Part shown: piece by piece, positions 32,344 to 43,637 of the stretch
Layout: each line of letters begins with the position of its first letter
Position numbering within the stretch: the first letter of the stretch is position 1
From: UBA11606 sp964513285
Lineage (GTDB): Bacteria; Actinomycetota; Acidimicrobiia; Acidimicrobiales; Aldehydirespiratoraceae
Assembly (NCBI GenBank): GCA_964513285.1
Contig: CAZEML010000001.1
Coordinates: 28,303 to 92,302 of the forward strand
DNA: 64,000 nt
Direction of reading: 5' to 3'
Program-made: the position numbers and the translations under genes
Notes under the pieces: model-generated
What the model was told of the DNA's origin: nothing
Seen by the model: the letters and a program-made list of their open reading frames with translations, nothing else
The model's database searches: none

Positions 32344-33116
32344 CCACCCCCGCTGCGGATCCCGCCGATCTCGCCTTCGCGATCGAGCTCGCTGTCGAAG
32401 CAGGTGCGTCGACGCTCGAGTGGTTCCAGAACGCTGCGCTCGCCGTCGAACACAAGAGCGACGGTTCTGAGGTCACCGCCGCCGACTTGGCGGCCGAGAC
32501 CCTGGTGCGAGCCCGGCTCGCCGAACGCTTCCCCGCGGACGGCGTGGTCGGCGAGGAACACGACGACACCGAGGGCACGAGTGGACGGCGATGGGTCGTC
32601 GACCCGATCGACGGCACCAAGGCGTTCACCAAGGGGGTGCCGCTCTACTCGACGCTGATCGCGCTCATCGACGAGCACGGCCCCGCCGTCGGCGTCATCC
32701 ACCTCCCCGGACTCGACGAGACCGTCGCCGCCGGCCGCGGCCTCGGTGCGACCTTCAACGGCGTGCCCTGCCGCGTGTCGGACCACGCCACCCTCGACGG
32801 GGCCTACGCGACCACGAGTGCCATGGGGTACTGGCCGCCTGCGGACCTCCAGCGCCTGCTCGACAGCGGTGTCGAGTTCCGGACGTGGGGCGATGCGTAC
32901 GGCTACGCGCTCGTCGCGTCAGGGCGAGCCGAAGCGATGATCGACCCGCTCGCCAACCCGTGGGACGTGGCGCCCATGGCGGTGATCATCCCCGAGGCCG
33001 GCGGCCGGTTCTCGAACTACGACGGCGTCGAACAAGCCGACTCCTGGGAGCGCCACAGCGGCGTCGCGACGAACGGTCTCGTCCACGACGACCTGCTCGC
33101 GCTGTTCGACACCTGA
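32340..33116 (+). CDS. hisN: Histidinol-phosphatase, inositol monophosphatase family
   Basis: 258 residues from ATG 32340. It is a metal-dependent phosphatase of the inositol-monophosphatase superfamily with the metal motifs GEEHDDT (Glu), WVVDPIDGTKAF (Asp-Pro-Ile-Asp-Gly-Thr) and NPWDVAPMAVII (Trp-Asp near the C-terminus). Details such as the DGTKAFTKGVPLYSTLIAL block and the short length favour the actinobacterial histidinol-phosphatase (HisN) over inositol or fructose-bisphosphate phosphatase. No other his gene is near, which is usual for hisN. Inositol-1-phosphatase is the main alternative. Confidence 0.8.
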   Translation: MTTPAADPADLAFAIELAVEAGASTLEWFQNAALAVEHKSDGSEVTAADLAAETLVRARLAERFPADGVVGEEHDDTEGTSGRRWVVDPIDGTKAFTKGVPLYSTLIALIDEHGPAVGVIHLPGLDETVAAGRGLGATFNGVPCRVSDHATLDGAYATTSAMGYWPPADLQRLLDSGVEFRTWGDAYGYALVASGRAEAMIDPLANPWDVAPMAVIIPEAGGRFSNYDGVEQADSWERHSGVATNGLVHDDLLALFDT

Positions 33117-33122
33117 CCGAGA

Positions 33123-33770
33123 TCAGTTGTCCATGAAGAACTGCTCGGCCTCGTCGTAGTTGCGATCGGGGTCGAACGGCGGCGCACCGACCGCACCCTC
33201 ACAGGACGCGCCCGCCTCGGGAGCCGTCTCCGACACGCGTCCGAGGTAGGTGTCCATGAATTCGGCGAAGACGGTCTCGCCGATGCGCTCCAGCGCCAGC
33301 TGCCGATCCCAGGCACTGACGACGATCGGGTTCTGCAGGCCCGGATACGGCGAGGCGATGAAGTGGCCGTCGAGGCCGACGACCGCCGCGATCTCATCGA
33401 CCAGCACGGGGTCGAGATCGGGGTCGTAGGCGATCCAGATGGCACCGTGCTCGAGCGAGTGCACTGCCGTCTCGTCGCGGATCGGCTCGGTGTAGAACCC
33501 ACAGTTCTGCCAGGTCGGGAAGTGCGACCCGCTGGTCGGGGGGCTGGTGGCGTACTCGACCGGGCACAGCACGTGGGTGGCGCCCTGGTTGTCGAGCTCG
33601 GTGATCACGTTCAGCTCGAGTTCGGTCGGCGCCGGACGGGTCACGTCGGGGCAGTCGCCGTCGCTTCCGGCGAGCTCCTCATCGGCAGGGGTCAATCCAC
33701 ACGCGGACGCGAGGAGCGCGAACACCGCGACGAGTATGACAACGGGGGAAAACAGGGAGTGGCGGCCCAT
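33123..33770 (-). CDS. DUF3105 lipoprotein
   Basis: 215 residues from ATG 33770; an in-frame GTG four codons upstream (33782) is an alternative. A lipoprotein signal is clear: MGRHSLF, hydrophobic VVILVAVFALLAS, then the lipobox LASAC, so the mature protein would be lipid-anchored outside the membrane. The DUF3105 signature is present as SGSHFPTWQNCGFY and AVHSLEHGAIWIAYDP, rich in conserved His and Cys, with SPYPGLQNPIVVSAW later. The family has no known enzymatic role. It is convergent with hisN (6-base gap). Confidence 0.9.
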   Translation of the reverse strand: MGRHSLFSPVVILVAVFALLASACGLTPADEELAGSDGDCPDVTRPAPTELELNVITELDNQGATHVLCPVEYATSPPTSGSHFPTWQNCGFYTEPIRDETAVHSLEHGAIWIAYDPDLDPVLVDEIAAVVGLDGHFIASPYPGLQNPIVVSAWDRQLALERIGETVFAEFMDTYLGRVSETAPEAGASCEGAVGAPPFDPDRNYDEAEQFFMDN

Positions 33771-33851
33771 ATGGACCGCCACTCTACCCTCGGGGGGTGG
33801 GGAGAAATCCCTGCCCGCCCGGCACAGCTGCGCCGGACGGGCCGTATCTGG

Positions 33852-34805
33852 TCAGAACATCTGGCGGCCAGCGACGGCCGGGGCGTCTGACTCGATCAGG
33901 TTGATCAGCTGCATGCGATCGGCGAACTCCGACGCTTCCGCGATGCCCTTGGCGTAGGTCGCCTTGCGACGGGCGACACGACCGCTGACTTCGCTCGGGT
34001 CGGGCTGGTCGGCCAGGTACTGGGCCTCGATGCCCTCCTGCAGCATGAGCAGCGACTCGCTGCGGAGCTGGCTGATCCGGCTCTCGGTGACGCCGAGGAA
34101 GTCGGCGAGATCCTGCGAGGTGCGACCCTCGAGGAAGTAGCCGACCACGACGAGGCGGTGGCGCTCGGGCAACAGCGAGATCGCGTCACGCAGATAGCCG
34201 TGGAGCTCACGGGTCTCGAGCTCAGCGGACGGTTCGACCGACTGCTCGTCGACCAGGACATCGACCAGGGTGAGGTCCTTTTCGACCTCGTCGGCGGTCT
34301 CGTGCTCGAGGGCGAGGACGACGCTGCGGAACATGCGGTCCTGCAGACGGTTGAGCTCGCTCTGGCTCATGCCGAGGGCGTCGGCCATCTCTTCCTTGTT
34401 CGGCACCCGGCCGAGTTCGGTGGCGAGGCGCTGCTCGGCGTTCTCGAGCTTGCGGGCGAGGTTGCGGACCGAGCGAGGCGCCCAGTCAGCGGCACGGACG
34501 GCGTCGAGAATGGCGCCCCGGATGCGCTGGGCGGCGAACCGCTCGAAGGGCACGCCGCGGGCCTCGTCGTAGCGACGGGCGGCCTCGACGAGGCCGAGTG
34601 CGCCGGCACGGGCCAGTTCGTCACGATCGACGTGGCGGGGGAAGTGGACCGCCACCTGGAACACGATGTGCTTCACCAGCGGGAGGTTGTCCTCGATCAT
34701 CTCCGCCAGTTCGGGCTCCATCGAGCCCGCACCCTGGGTGGGTCGCACCCGACGCCGACTGGCTCGTGTGCTTCGCATCCGCTGTTCCTGTTCGCCCTGG
34801 TTCAT
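33852..34805 (-). CDS. FliA/WhiG-type sigma factor (sigma-28 group)
   Basis: 317 residues from ATG 34805 (MNQGEQEQRM), chosen for a GAGGGAGA element about 10 bases upstream; the frame is open to 34919. Region 2 reads LVKHIVFQVAVHFPRHVDRD, ELARAGALGLVEAARRYD and FERFAAQRIRGAILDAVRAA. Region 3 is RNLARKLENAEQRLATELGR, and region 4 is SLLPERHRLVVVGYFLEG with the helix-turn-helix TSQDLADFLGVTESRISQLR. The protein therefore directs RNA polymerase to an alternative promoter set. In relatives this group controls motility (FliA) or spore formation (WhiG). No flagellar or anti-sigma (FlgM) gene is in view, so the regulon is open. Confidence 0.92.
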   Translation of the reverse strand: MNQGEQEQRMRSTRASRRRVRPTQGAGSMEPELAEMIEDNLPLVKHIVFQVAVHFPRHVDRDELARAGALGLVEAARRYDEARGVPFERFAAQRIRGAILDAVRAADWAPRSVRNLARKLENAEQRLATELGRVPNKEEMADALGMSQSELNRLQDRMFRSVVLALEHETADEVEKDLTLVDVLVDEQSVEPSAELETRELHGYLRDAISLLPERHRLVVVGYFLEGRTSQDLADFLGVTESRISQLRSESLLMLQEGIEAQYLADQPDPSEVSGRVARRKATYAKGIAEASEFADRMQLINLIESDAPAVAGRQMF

Positions 34806-34891
34806 CGCCCCGGTATCTCCCTCGGTCGCCGCTGGAGGGACGTCCCCCAACGTTCCAGCAAGAGGGTTCTCGGCGCGTTCCGCGACGAGCT

Positions 34892-35005
34892 TTAGCGATT
34901 TTCGGAAAATCTTTTCCACTGATCCCGCATCGTCTGGATCTCGCTGAAACTTCGGCGGAGAAGCCGGCGACCTTTACGGCCAATTCGGCTCATCTTCCAC
35001 CACAT
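34892..35005 (-). CDS. Possible 37-residue basic small protein upstream of sigma gene
   Basis: ATG 35005 to TAA 34892. The product is short, strongly basic and aromatic at its start (MWWKMSRIGRKGRRLLRRSF) with a helical tail. It lies in the 223-base gap between the dehydrogenase-like gene and the sigma gene on the same strand, in the least GC-rich stretch nearby. No ribosome binding site is obvious, and the frame is also open upstream through the preceding gene. It may be a leader peptide, a small regulator or chance. Confidence 0.3.
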   Translation of the reverse strand: MWWKMSRIGRKGRRLLRRSFSEIQTMRDQWKRFSENR

Positions 35006-35028
35006 CGAACGGCCCAGTCGGGGCTGGG

Positions 35029-36021
35029 TCAGACGAAGGTGGAGACGCCCTCGAACCGGACGGGCTTCACGCCGCGGCTGGCGAGCGTGCGCAGTACGCC
35101 GACCGTGTCGGAGACCGCCGCGAGCCCATCGGCACCGGGACCGAGATCGCCGGCCAAGGCATGCAGCGTCGCGGTCGCGGCCATCGCCCCGGCCGCCACC
35201 GCCGGGCGCTCGATCGCGCCGTAGACCGAGACCCGCCGCTCGATGCCGACTCGACCGCGCAGCTCGACTCGGATCGCCCCGATCCCGCCCTCGGGATGCG
35301 GGCGACGAAGCATCGGCAACGGCGCCGTGAGCCGGTCGTTGCGAGTCGCCGCCTGCCGGGCCGTGACCCGCTGCACCCGGTCGAAGTGCGGGACGATCAG
35401 AAGCGCATCGGGAAGCGCGGCCCGATAGCAATCGCGACCACCGACCGGATCGGGGAACCACGCCAGCTCGCGACCGGATCCACCCGCACGCCGAGTCCAG
35501 CGCCCGTCCCGCCAATCGATGCCGGTCGAGCTCAGCGCACGGTGATGCTGACGAGCGCACGCCGGACCACCGGTGCCCACCTTGGCGACGTGGATCTCCT
35601 CGATCTCGTCGTACTCGCGAGCGCCGTGGCGGGCGAGCAGACAGGTCAGACCCGGCATGAACCCGGCACCGACGACCACGGGCACCTCGCGGTAGCGAGC
35701 CTCGTCGTCGAGGGTCAGGAGTCGGCGGACCTCAGAGGTCTGATTGGAAGTGGTGACGACCGGGACACCTTCGTGCACGGCTCGTCGGGCGAGCCCGACC
35801 TGGGTGCCCGGTGGACTGGCGATCACGACCGCATCGGGCGACCCGGTGATGCGCCGACCCAGCCCCGGCTGCGCACCGTCGCCGAGTGAATCGAGCAGGC
35901 GTCGCAGCCGCTCGGCATTGGGATCGCGGATCTCGAGCTCCTCGACCTCGCCGCTGGAGCGCAGCTGACGGGCGATCCGGGCACCGGTCGCGCCGGCACC
36001 GAAGAGCAGGACCCGGCTCAT
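35029..36021 (-). CDS. Saccharopine-dehydrogenase-like NAD(P)-binding protein
   Basis: 330 residues from ATG 36021, whose start overlaps the stop of a small membrane ORF (TGATG). The N-terminal Rossmann motif is VLLFGAGATGARIARQL (Gly-x-Gly-x-x-Gly), followed by DAVVIASPPGTQVGLARRAV and VPVVVGAGFMPGLTCLLARH, as in saccharopine-dehydrogenase-like reductases. The second domain is beta-rich without a recognisable substrate signature. It could be a trans-acting enoyl reductase or a dinucleotide-dependent oxidoreductase; the reaction is not identified. Confidence 0.75.
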   Translation of the reverse strand: MSRVLLFGAGATGARIARQLRSSGEVEELEIRDPNAERLRRLLDSLGDGAQPGLGRRITGSPDAVVIASPPGTQVGLARRAVHEGVPVVTTSNQTSEVRRLLTLDDEARYREVPVVVGAGFMPGLTCLLARHGAREYDEIEEIHVAKVGTGGPACARQHHRALSSTGIDWRDGRWTRRAGGSGRELAWFPDPVGGRDCYRAALPDALLIVPHFDRVQRVTARQAATRNDRLTAPLPMLRRPHPEGGIGAIRVELRGRVGIERRVSVYGAIERPAVAAGAMAATATLHALAGDLGPGADGLAAVSDTVGVLRTLASRGVKPVRFEGVSTFV

Positions 36022-36200
36022 CAGCGGAGATCGTCGCCGCGCAGCTCTCGCCAACCACCGGTCTGGGGTGGGATGCCGCCGCTGCCGCGGACCCGGATCG
36101 CCGCAGCGACCGCGACCCCGGCGCCGATGGCGACGAGGGTCCGTCTCGCCAGAGTGATGAGTCCTCCGCCCACGGGCGCCTCCCAACTCGGCACGGGCAC
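36021..36200 (-). CDS. Possible 59-residue single-pass membrane protein
   Basis: GTG 36200 to TGA 36023-36021; in-frame GTG codons at 36194 and 36173 are alternative starts. The product has one short hydrophobic segment (TLVAIGAGVAVAAAIRV) and a hydrophilic tail ending WRELRGDDLR. Its TGA overlaps the ATG of the saccharopine-dehydrogenase-like gene, a coupling arrangement common in this genome, which supports it being translated. No homologue is recognised. Confidence 0.45.
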   Translation of the reverse strand: MPVPSWEAPVGGGLITLARRTLVAIGAGVAVAAAIRVRGSGGIPPQTGGWRELRGDDLR

Positions 36201-36201
36201 G

Positions 36202-36217
36202 CTCCGGTGATCCGGAG
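36202..36217 (-). terminator. Small stem-loop downstream of tRNA-Ile
   Basis: 6-bp perfect inverted repeat (ctccgg / ccggag) with a 4-base loop, 9 bases after the 3' end of the tRNA gene on the minus strand. It could end or process the tRNA transcript. No T-run follows. Confidence 0.35.
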
Positions 36218-36226
36218 GGTGCAGCG

Positions 36227-36300
<74 letters not shown>

Positions 36301-36315
36301 GTGCGGCGGACAACG

Positions 36316-37137
36316 CTACCGGTCGTCGTCGCCGTTGGCCACCTCGTCGATCGGCTGGTCGTCGGATTCGACCAACTCGCTCAACCGGGGCTCAGCGGCG
36401 TGCGCTGCGCTCTCGGCGGTCGCCAGGATCGGAATGTCGTCGCCGACGACATTGGTCTCCGACGCCGGCTCGGGGGGCATCGCGTCGGGGAGCGGTGGCG
36501 GGCCCGTCGGCTGCGGACCGGCGCCGACCGGAGGTTGACCGGTCGGTCGCATCCCCCGGCGAGGGCGAAGGCGCTTGGGCCGAGGGCGAGCGGTTTCCTC
36601 TTCGACGACGGTGAACCGCACGCCACCGGTGATGTCGGAGATGAGGTTGAACAGCACCGCCATCAACACCGTGAAGCCGGCGCCGGCGACGACGAGCACA
36701 AGACCACCGATCGCGGACGCCCGGAAGATCTGGTCGGCGTTGAACGTGAAGCTCTCGAGCGCGAAGAGTTCGGTGATGAAGGTCTCGATGTTGTCGACCG
36801 TGCCGGAGCTGACGGCGAGGCTCCAGAGCATCACGCCGGCGATCAGCAAGATGACCCACAGGCAGAAGTAGAAGATCAGCGCGACCTTGAGCACCGACCA
36901 GGGCTCGACGTGGCGAACCAGGCGGCGGACCTTGCGGGCCCGCAGGCGGCCGGCGGTGCGCCGATCGCGCAGTGACGGCCGGGCCACGGGACGAGGGCCG
37001 ACGGGGGCAAGCACGGGACCGGTCGCGGCGGGAGCGGCGGCAGGAAGGGGCGCATCCGGCGAATCGCCGGGCAGCACGAGTTCCTCGCCGGTGGCGAGCC
37101 GGAAGGCGTCGTCGTCGAGTTCGGGGAGATCGCTCAT
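36316..37137 (-). CDS. DUF3566 transmembrane protein (Rv0007-like)
   Basis: 273 residues from ATG 37137. Only the central about 120 residues are conserved: RRLVRHVEPWSVLKVALIFY enters the first membrane segment, VDNIETFITELFALESFTFN is the loop, and GGLVLVVAGAGFTVLMAVLF is the second segment, followed by NLISDITGGVRFTVVEEE. Both ends are Pro/Ala- or acid-rich and probably disordered in the cytoplasm. In actinobacteria this gene lies behind gyrA and before tRNA-Ile, as here apart from two inserted genes. Its function is unknown, though a link to cell-pole or envelope growth has been proposed in related genomes. Confidence 0.9.
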   Translation of the reverse strand: MSDLPELDDDAFRLATGEELVLPGDSPDAPLPAAAPAATGPVLAPVGPRPVARPSLRDRRTAGRLRARKVRRLVRHVEPWSVLKVALIFYFCLWVILLIAGVMLWSLAVSSGTVDNIETFITELFALESFTFNADQIFRASAIGGLVLVVAGAGFTVLMAVLFNLISDITGGVRFTVVEEETARPRPKRLRPRRGMRPTGQPPVGAGPQPTGPPPLPDAMPPEPASETNVVGDDIPILATAESAAHAAEPRLSELVESDDQPIDEVANGDDDR

Positions 37138-37178
37138 GAGCAGAGAGCAGTGTACGGGACGCGAGTCGGCGCCCCGCT

Positions 37179-38021
37179 TCACCCCACCTCGCCGGCCTCC
37201 ACACGGGCCGCGAGCTCGTGGCGCCACCCTTCGAGATTCTTGTAGGTGGCCACGTCGTCGGGCAGGGATCGCAACTCGGCGGCGAGGGTCGTGTCGATCG
37301 TGGAGAGGACCTCGCCGAGCGGCCAGCGATGCACGCGCACGGTGAACACGATGTGGTCGTCGTGGCGCTCCAGGCGCCGAACGGTCTGGCGCTCGGACCG
37401 CAGCCAGAGGCTCCGGGCGGGGTCGTCGGGGAGCCGAGCGGGCGCCTGCCGATCCTCGACCGGCAAGCGGAGGTCGGGCTGGCCGACGAGCGACCAATTC
37501 GGACGCCAGACGATCGATCCTGGGCGCAGGCGATCGAAGAGACGATCGACGGCCGGCGCGATCGTGTCGTACCGCGGGACTGGACCGTGGATCTGCGCCA
37601 TCGACCGGCCGATCTTGGTGGCCGGCGACCATCGGGTCGGGAAGCAGACGACCCCGGCCGTCATCACCCACCCCTCAGGGCGGCGGTGGAGGACGATCAG
37701 ATCCTCGTGAACCGCCCGCGCGGCTCGCTCGAGCGGATGCCGGTCGTCGGTGGGCAACGGCGGACGCTCCGCAGCCTGCAGCGCGTCGTCGACCAGCGAG
37801 GCGACCTCAGCCGACGCCGGCTCGGAACCCGACACGGTGACGAAGGCATCGTCGCGGTGGTGCTCGAGGATGTGCGCCTTCTCGGCGAGCTCGGCGTCGA
37901 TGACCGACAGGTCGAACTGCAACCAGTCGGTCGCGTCGGTGCGGCGGGTGGCCGTCCGCCACCGAAACGGCCCGTCATGGAACAGCGCAACGGGAATGAC
38001 CGACGTCAGCGGGAGGCTCAC
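37179..38021 (-). CDS. DUF3445 / heme-dependent oxidative N-demethylase-like protein
   Basis: 280 residues; GTG 38021 is the likely start because the product then begins SLPLTSVIPVALFHDGPFRW, typical of the family, and the longer frame overlaps the TadE-like gene. The family block TAGVVCFPTRWSPATKIGRS and the following AQIHGPVPRYDT, plus LVGQPDLRLPVE and LERHDDHIVFTVRVHRWPLG, support DUF3445. A characterised fungal or bacterial member is a heme-dependent oxidative N-demethylase, but activity here is inferred only. It is one of two genes inserted between gyrA and DUF3566 relative to mycobacteria. Confidence 0.85.
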   Translation of the reverse strand: MSLPLTSVIPVALFHDGPFRWRTATRRTDATDWLQFDLSVIDAELAEKAHILEHHRDDAFVTVSGSEPASAEVASLVDDALQAAERPPLPTDDRHPLERAARAVHEDLIVLHRRPEGWVMTAGVVCFPTRWSPATKIGRSMAQIHGPVPRYDTIAPAVDRLFDRLRPGSIVWRPNWSLVGQPDLRLPVEDRQAPARLPDDPARSLWLRSERQTVRRLERHDDHIVFTVRVHRWPLGEVLSTIDTTLAAELRSLPDDVATYKNLEGWRHELAARVEAGEVG

Positions 38022-38025
38022 CCAC

Positions 38026-38349
38026 TCAGTCTGGCCCGCCGAACGGTTGCCACGACGCGGAGGCCGACGCCTCGGCTCGGGCCCGCACCTCGCCGACCCG
38101 CACGACGACCTCGACACCGTCGGCGGTCCGAAGAAAGCGCTCGAGTTCACCACCATTGGCCTCGGCGAGCTCCCGAGCGGCGCGCTCACCGTCTGCCGCG
38201 CCCGCCAGCGCTGCCGCGTCGGCCGCGGTCCGTGCCCGCGCCGAATCGTCGACCACCGGACCGAGGCGTGCCGCGAACGCCACAAGCGCCATCGCCGTCA
38301 TCATCACCAACAAGAGCCAGGGCATCGCCTGACCACGATCGCCACCCAT
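38026..38349 (-). CDS. TadE/TadG-like pseudopilin-type membrane protein
   Basis: 107 residues from ATG 38349 (MGGDRGQAMPW); an in-frame ATG nine codons upstream also exists. The N-terminus has the pattern of TadE/TadG-like proteins and their Rv3654c-type actinobacterial relatives: a short basic segment with RGQAMPW, then a single hydrophobic helix (LLLVMMTAMALVAFAARLG) and an Ala-rich helix ARARTAADAAALAGA. A beta-rich C-terminal part follows. These proteins are processed and built into, or assist, tight-adherence pili. No tad secretion genes are in the window, so its role is open. It ends 4 bases before the DUF3445 start. Confidence 0.75.
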   Translation of the reverse strand: MGGDRGQAMPWLLLVMMTAMALVAFAARLGPVVDDSARARTAADAAALAGAADGERAARELAEANGGELERFLRTADGVEVVVRVGEVRARAEASASASWQPFGGPD

Positions 38350-38423
38350 GGCGAATCTCCTTCCCCATCGCCGCACGACGCGGCGGGTTCTCGACGGGGA
38401 AGTCGTTCGCTTTCTGGGACGGA

Positions 38424-38437
38424 CCCGCAGACGCGGG
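38424..38437 (-). terminator. Possible gyrA terminator hairpin
   Basis: Short stem cccgc/gcggg with an agac loop, 5 bases beyond the gyrA stop on the minus strand. It is weak by itself; no T-run follows. Confidence 0.35.
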
Positions 38438-38442
38438 CCGAA

Positions 38443-41132
<2,690 letters not shown>

Positions 41133-41133
<1 letters not shown>

Positions 41134-43112
41134 CAGAAGTCCAGGTTCCGCACTTCGCGTGCATTGGTGACGATGAAGTTCTTGCGCTGCTCGACGTCGT
41201 CGCCCATCAGGATCGACATGACCTCATCCGCGATGGCGGCCTGTTCGACCGAGACCTGCAACAGCGATCGGGTGGCGACATCCATCGTGGTGTCGCGCAG
41301 CTCGTCCCAGTCCATCTCGCCGAGGCCCTTCAAGCGCTGGAAGTCCTTGGTGTAGTTGGGGCGCTCAGCCATGAAGGCGTCCTTGGCCGCGTCGTCTTTG
41401 AGATACACCGTCTCCTTGGTGGAGACCTTCGTGCTGTAGAGCGGCGGCTGCGCGATGTAGACGTAGCCGGCCTCGACCAGTGGCCGCATCTGCCGGAAGA
41501 AGAACGTGAGCAGCAGGGTGCGGATGTGGCTGCCGTCGACATCCGCGTCGGCCAGGAGGATCACCTTGTGGTAGCGGGCCTGGGTGACGTCGAAGTCCTC
41601 AGCGAAGCCGGCGCCGATCGCGGTGATCAGGGACTGGACCTCGTTGTTCTTGAGCATCTTGTCGATGCGGGCTCGCTCGACGTTGAGGATCTTGCCGCGG
41701 ATCGGCAGGATCGCCTGGGTCTCGGGATCGCGGGCGCGCACCGCGGAGCCACCGGCGGAGTCGCCCTCGACGATGAACAGCTCACGACGTTCCGGCTCCT
41801 TGGCCGAACAGTCCTTGAGCTTGTCGGGCATGCCGGCGCCATCGAGCAGCGACTTGGACCGGATCGCCTTGCGGGCGTCGGCCGCCGCGACCCGAGCTCG
41901 CGCCGCGTTGGTGGCCTTGGTGACGATCGCCTTGCCCTCGGAGGGGTGCTCCTCGAGCCACTCGGCCATCTTTTCGTTGGTGACCTTCTCGACGAGCGAA
42001 CGCATCGAGACGTTGCCGAGCTTGGACTTGGTCTGACCCTCGAACTGCGGCTCACCGATGCGAGCCGAGATGATGGCGGTGAGACCCTCGCGGATGTCGT
42101 CACCGGTGAGGTTGTCGTCCTTCTCCTTGAGCAGGCCCTTCTCACGGGCGTACGTGTTGACCGTACGGGTCACCGCGGTACGGAAGCCCTGCTCGTGCAT
42201 GCCGCCCTCGAGCGTGGCGATGCCGTTGGCGAAGCTGTGCAGGCCGTCGGAGTTGAAGCCGGTGTTCCACTGGAACGCGATCTCGACCTCGTGGGGGTTG
42301 TCGTCGATCGTCTCCTCGCCCTCGAAGTAGCCGACCGCCTGGAACAGCGCCTCCTTCGACGAGTTGACGTGGGTGACGAAATCCATGATCCCGCCGTCGT
42401 ACTTGTAGCCGAACCAGCCATCGGGATCGTCGGTCTCGACGGTGGCGCCCTCGCGCTGATCGCGGACCCGGATCTCGAGGCCTCGGTTGAGGAACGCCAT
42501 CATCTGGAAGCGGTCCTGCAGCGTCTGGAAGCGGTAGTCGGTCTCGTCGAAGATCAACCCGTCGGGCCAGAACCGCACCGTGGTACCGGTGCGGGGTTCG
42601 CCATCGTCGCCCGCGGGGGCATCGCCGACCACCGCCAGGCGATCCTTGAGCTCGCCACCATCGCCGAACGACATGAAGTGGCGCTTGCCGGCCCGGTCGA
42701 TCTCGACCTCGACCTTGGCCGAGAGCGCGTTGACCACCGAGATGCCAACACCGTGCAGACCGCCCGACACCTTGTAGCCGTCGCCGCCGAACTTGCCGCC
42801 GGCGTGCAGCACCGTGAGCACGACCTCGGCCGCGGACATGTCTTCGTACTTGGGGTGCATGTCGACCGGGATACCGCGACCGTCGTCGCGGACCTCGATG
42901 CCACCGTCGGGCATGATCGACACGTCGATGCGGGTGCAGTGACCCGCCATGGCCTCGTCGACGGAGTTGTCGACGACCTCCCACACGAGGTGGTGCAGGC
43001 CGGTGGGGCCGGTGGACCCGATGTACATACCGGGCCGCTTGCGGACGGCCTCGAGGCCCTCGAGGACGGTGATGTCCTGAGCGCCGTACGACGATGATTC
43101 GGTGGTGGTCAC
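41133..43112 (-). CDS. gyrB: DNA gyrase subunit B
   Basis: 659 residues from GTG 43112, preferred because a perfect AGGAGG lies 5 bases upstream; GTG 43190 and ATG 43265 are in-frame alternatives adding unconserved sequence. The GHKL ATPase has EVVDNSVDEAMAGH, DDGRGIPVDMHPK and GGLHGVGISVVNAL. The transducer follows, then the TOPRIM domain with IVEGDSAGGSA (Glu), and LADADVDGSHIRTLLLTF with the metal Asp residues. C-terminal GLGEMDWDELRDTTMD is the canonical gyrase tail. The subunit hydrolyses ATP to drive supercoiling with GyrA, encoded by the overlapping next gene. Confidence 0.97.
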
Positions 43113-43117
43113 GTCAA

Positions 43118-43123
43118 CCTCCT
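43118..43123 (-). promoter_or_regulatory. Ribosome binding site deciding the gyrB start
   Basis: AGGAGG on the minus strand with a 5-base spacer (ttgac) before GTG 43112. It is the best Shine-Dalgarno match in this neighbourhood and argues against the longer gyrB reading. Confidence 0.65.
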
Positions 43124-43337
43124 GGCTCGCCGCGGAGGATCCGTCGTCGGGATTGTCCGCGGGCGTGTTCAGCTCGCCGTCACCGCTCACACCGACCCCC
43201 GGAAATCCCTGTCGTGGCAAGCAAGATCCAGGGTTTTCGCGTTCCTCGAGGCGAGCTGGTCGCACTGGTCGAGAGGGCCGATCACGGTCCCTCCAGCCTA
43301 CCAGTTACACGCGTGTGATTCGTGTCAGAAGGAGGGT
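43124..43337. other. Gap between the DciA-like gene and gyrB
   Basis: Presumed gyrB promoter region. It contains the 10-base palindrome acacgcgtgt at 43307-43316, a possible operator or promoter element. No small gene is convincing. Confidence 0.3.
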
Positions 43338-43637
43338 TCAGAACGACCGTGCGACCCGCACCTGAACCCGCTGAATCCGGTCGGTCCCGGTGGCCTCCGC
43401 GAGCCGCTTCACGACCTCGGATTCGAGCCATCGGAACTCCGTGGCCCAGGCCGGATCGGACGCCGCGACGTTCAAGACATCGCCATCGACCGCGGTCGGT
43501 CGGGTGTGCTCCGCGAGATCGGGACCGACGATCGAATCCCACGCGCGAAACACCACATCGAGCACGTCGACCGACGGCGCGTTGAGGTTGCCGAGGAGGC
43601 GTTCGAGGCTCTCGCCGATCGGCTTCGGGGTGTTCAC
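43338..43637 (-). CDS. DUF721/DciA-like helicase-loading-associated protein
   Basis: 99 residues from ATG 43637, overlapping the recF stop (ATGA). It contains the compact DUF721 fold: PIGESLERLLGNL, VFRAWDSIVGPDLAEHTRP, and GDVLNVAASDPAWATEFRWL ending in a basic beta strand. DciA proteins interact with the replicative helicase DnaB and help load it in bacteria lacking DnaC. The recF-DUF721-gyrB order is standard in actinobacteria (the Rv0004 position), supporting the assignment. Confidence 0.88.
   Translation of the reverse strand: MNTPKPIGESLERLLGNLNAPSVDVLDVVFRAWDSIVGPDLAEHTRPTAVDGDVLNVAASDPAWATEFRWLESEVVKRLAEATGTDRIQRVQVRVARSF

Noticed and set aside
43113..43265. Long gyrB N-terminus from ATG 43265
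   Set aside because: The extension is not gyrase-like, and a perfect AGGAGG sits right before GTG 43112.
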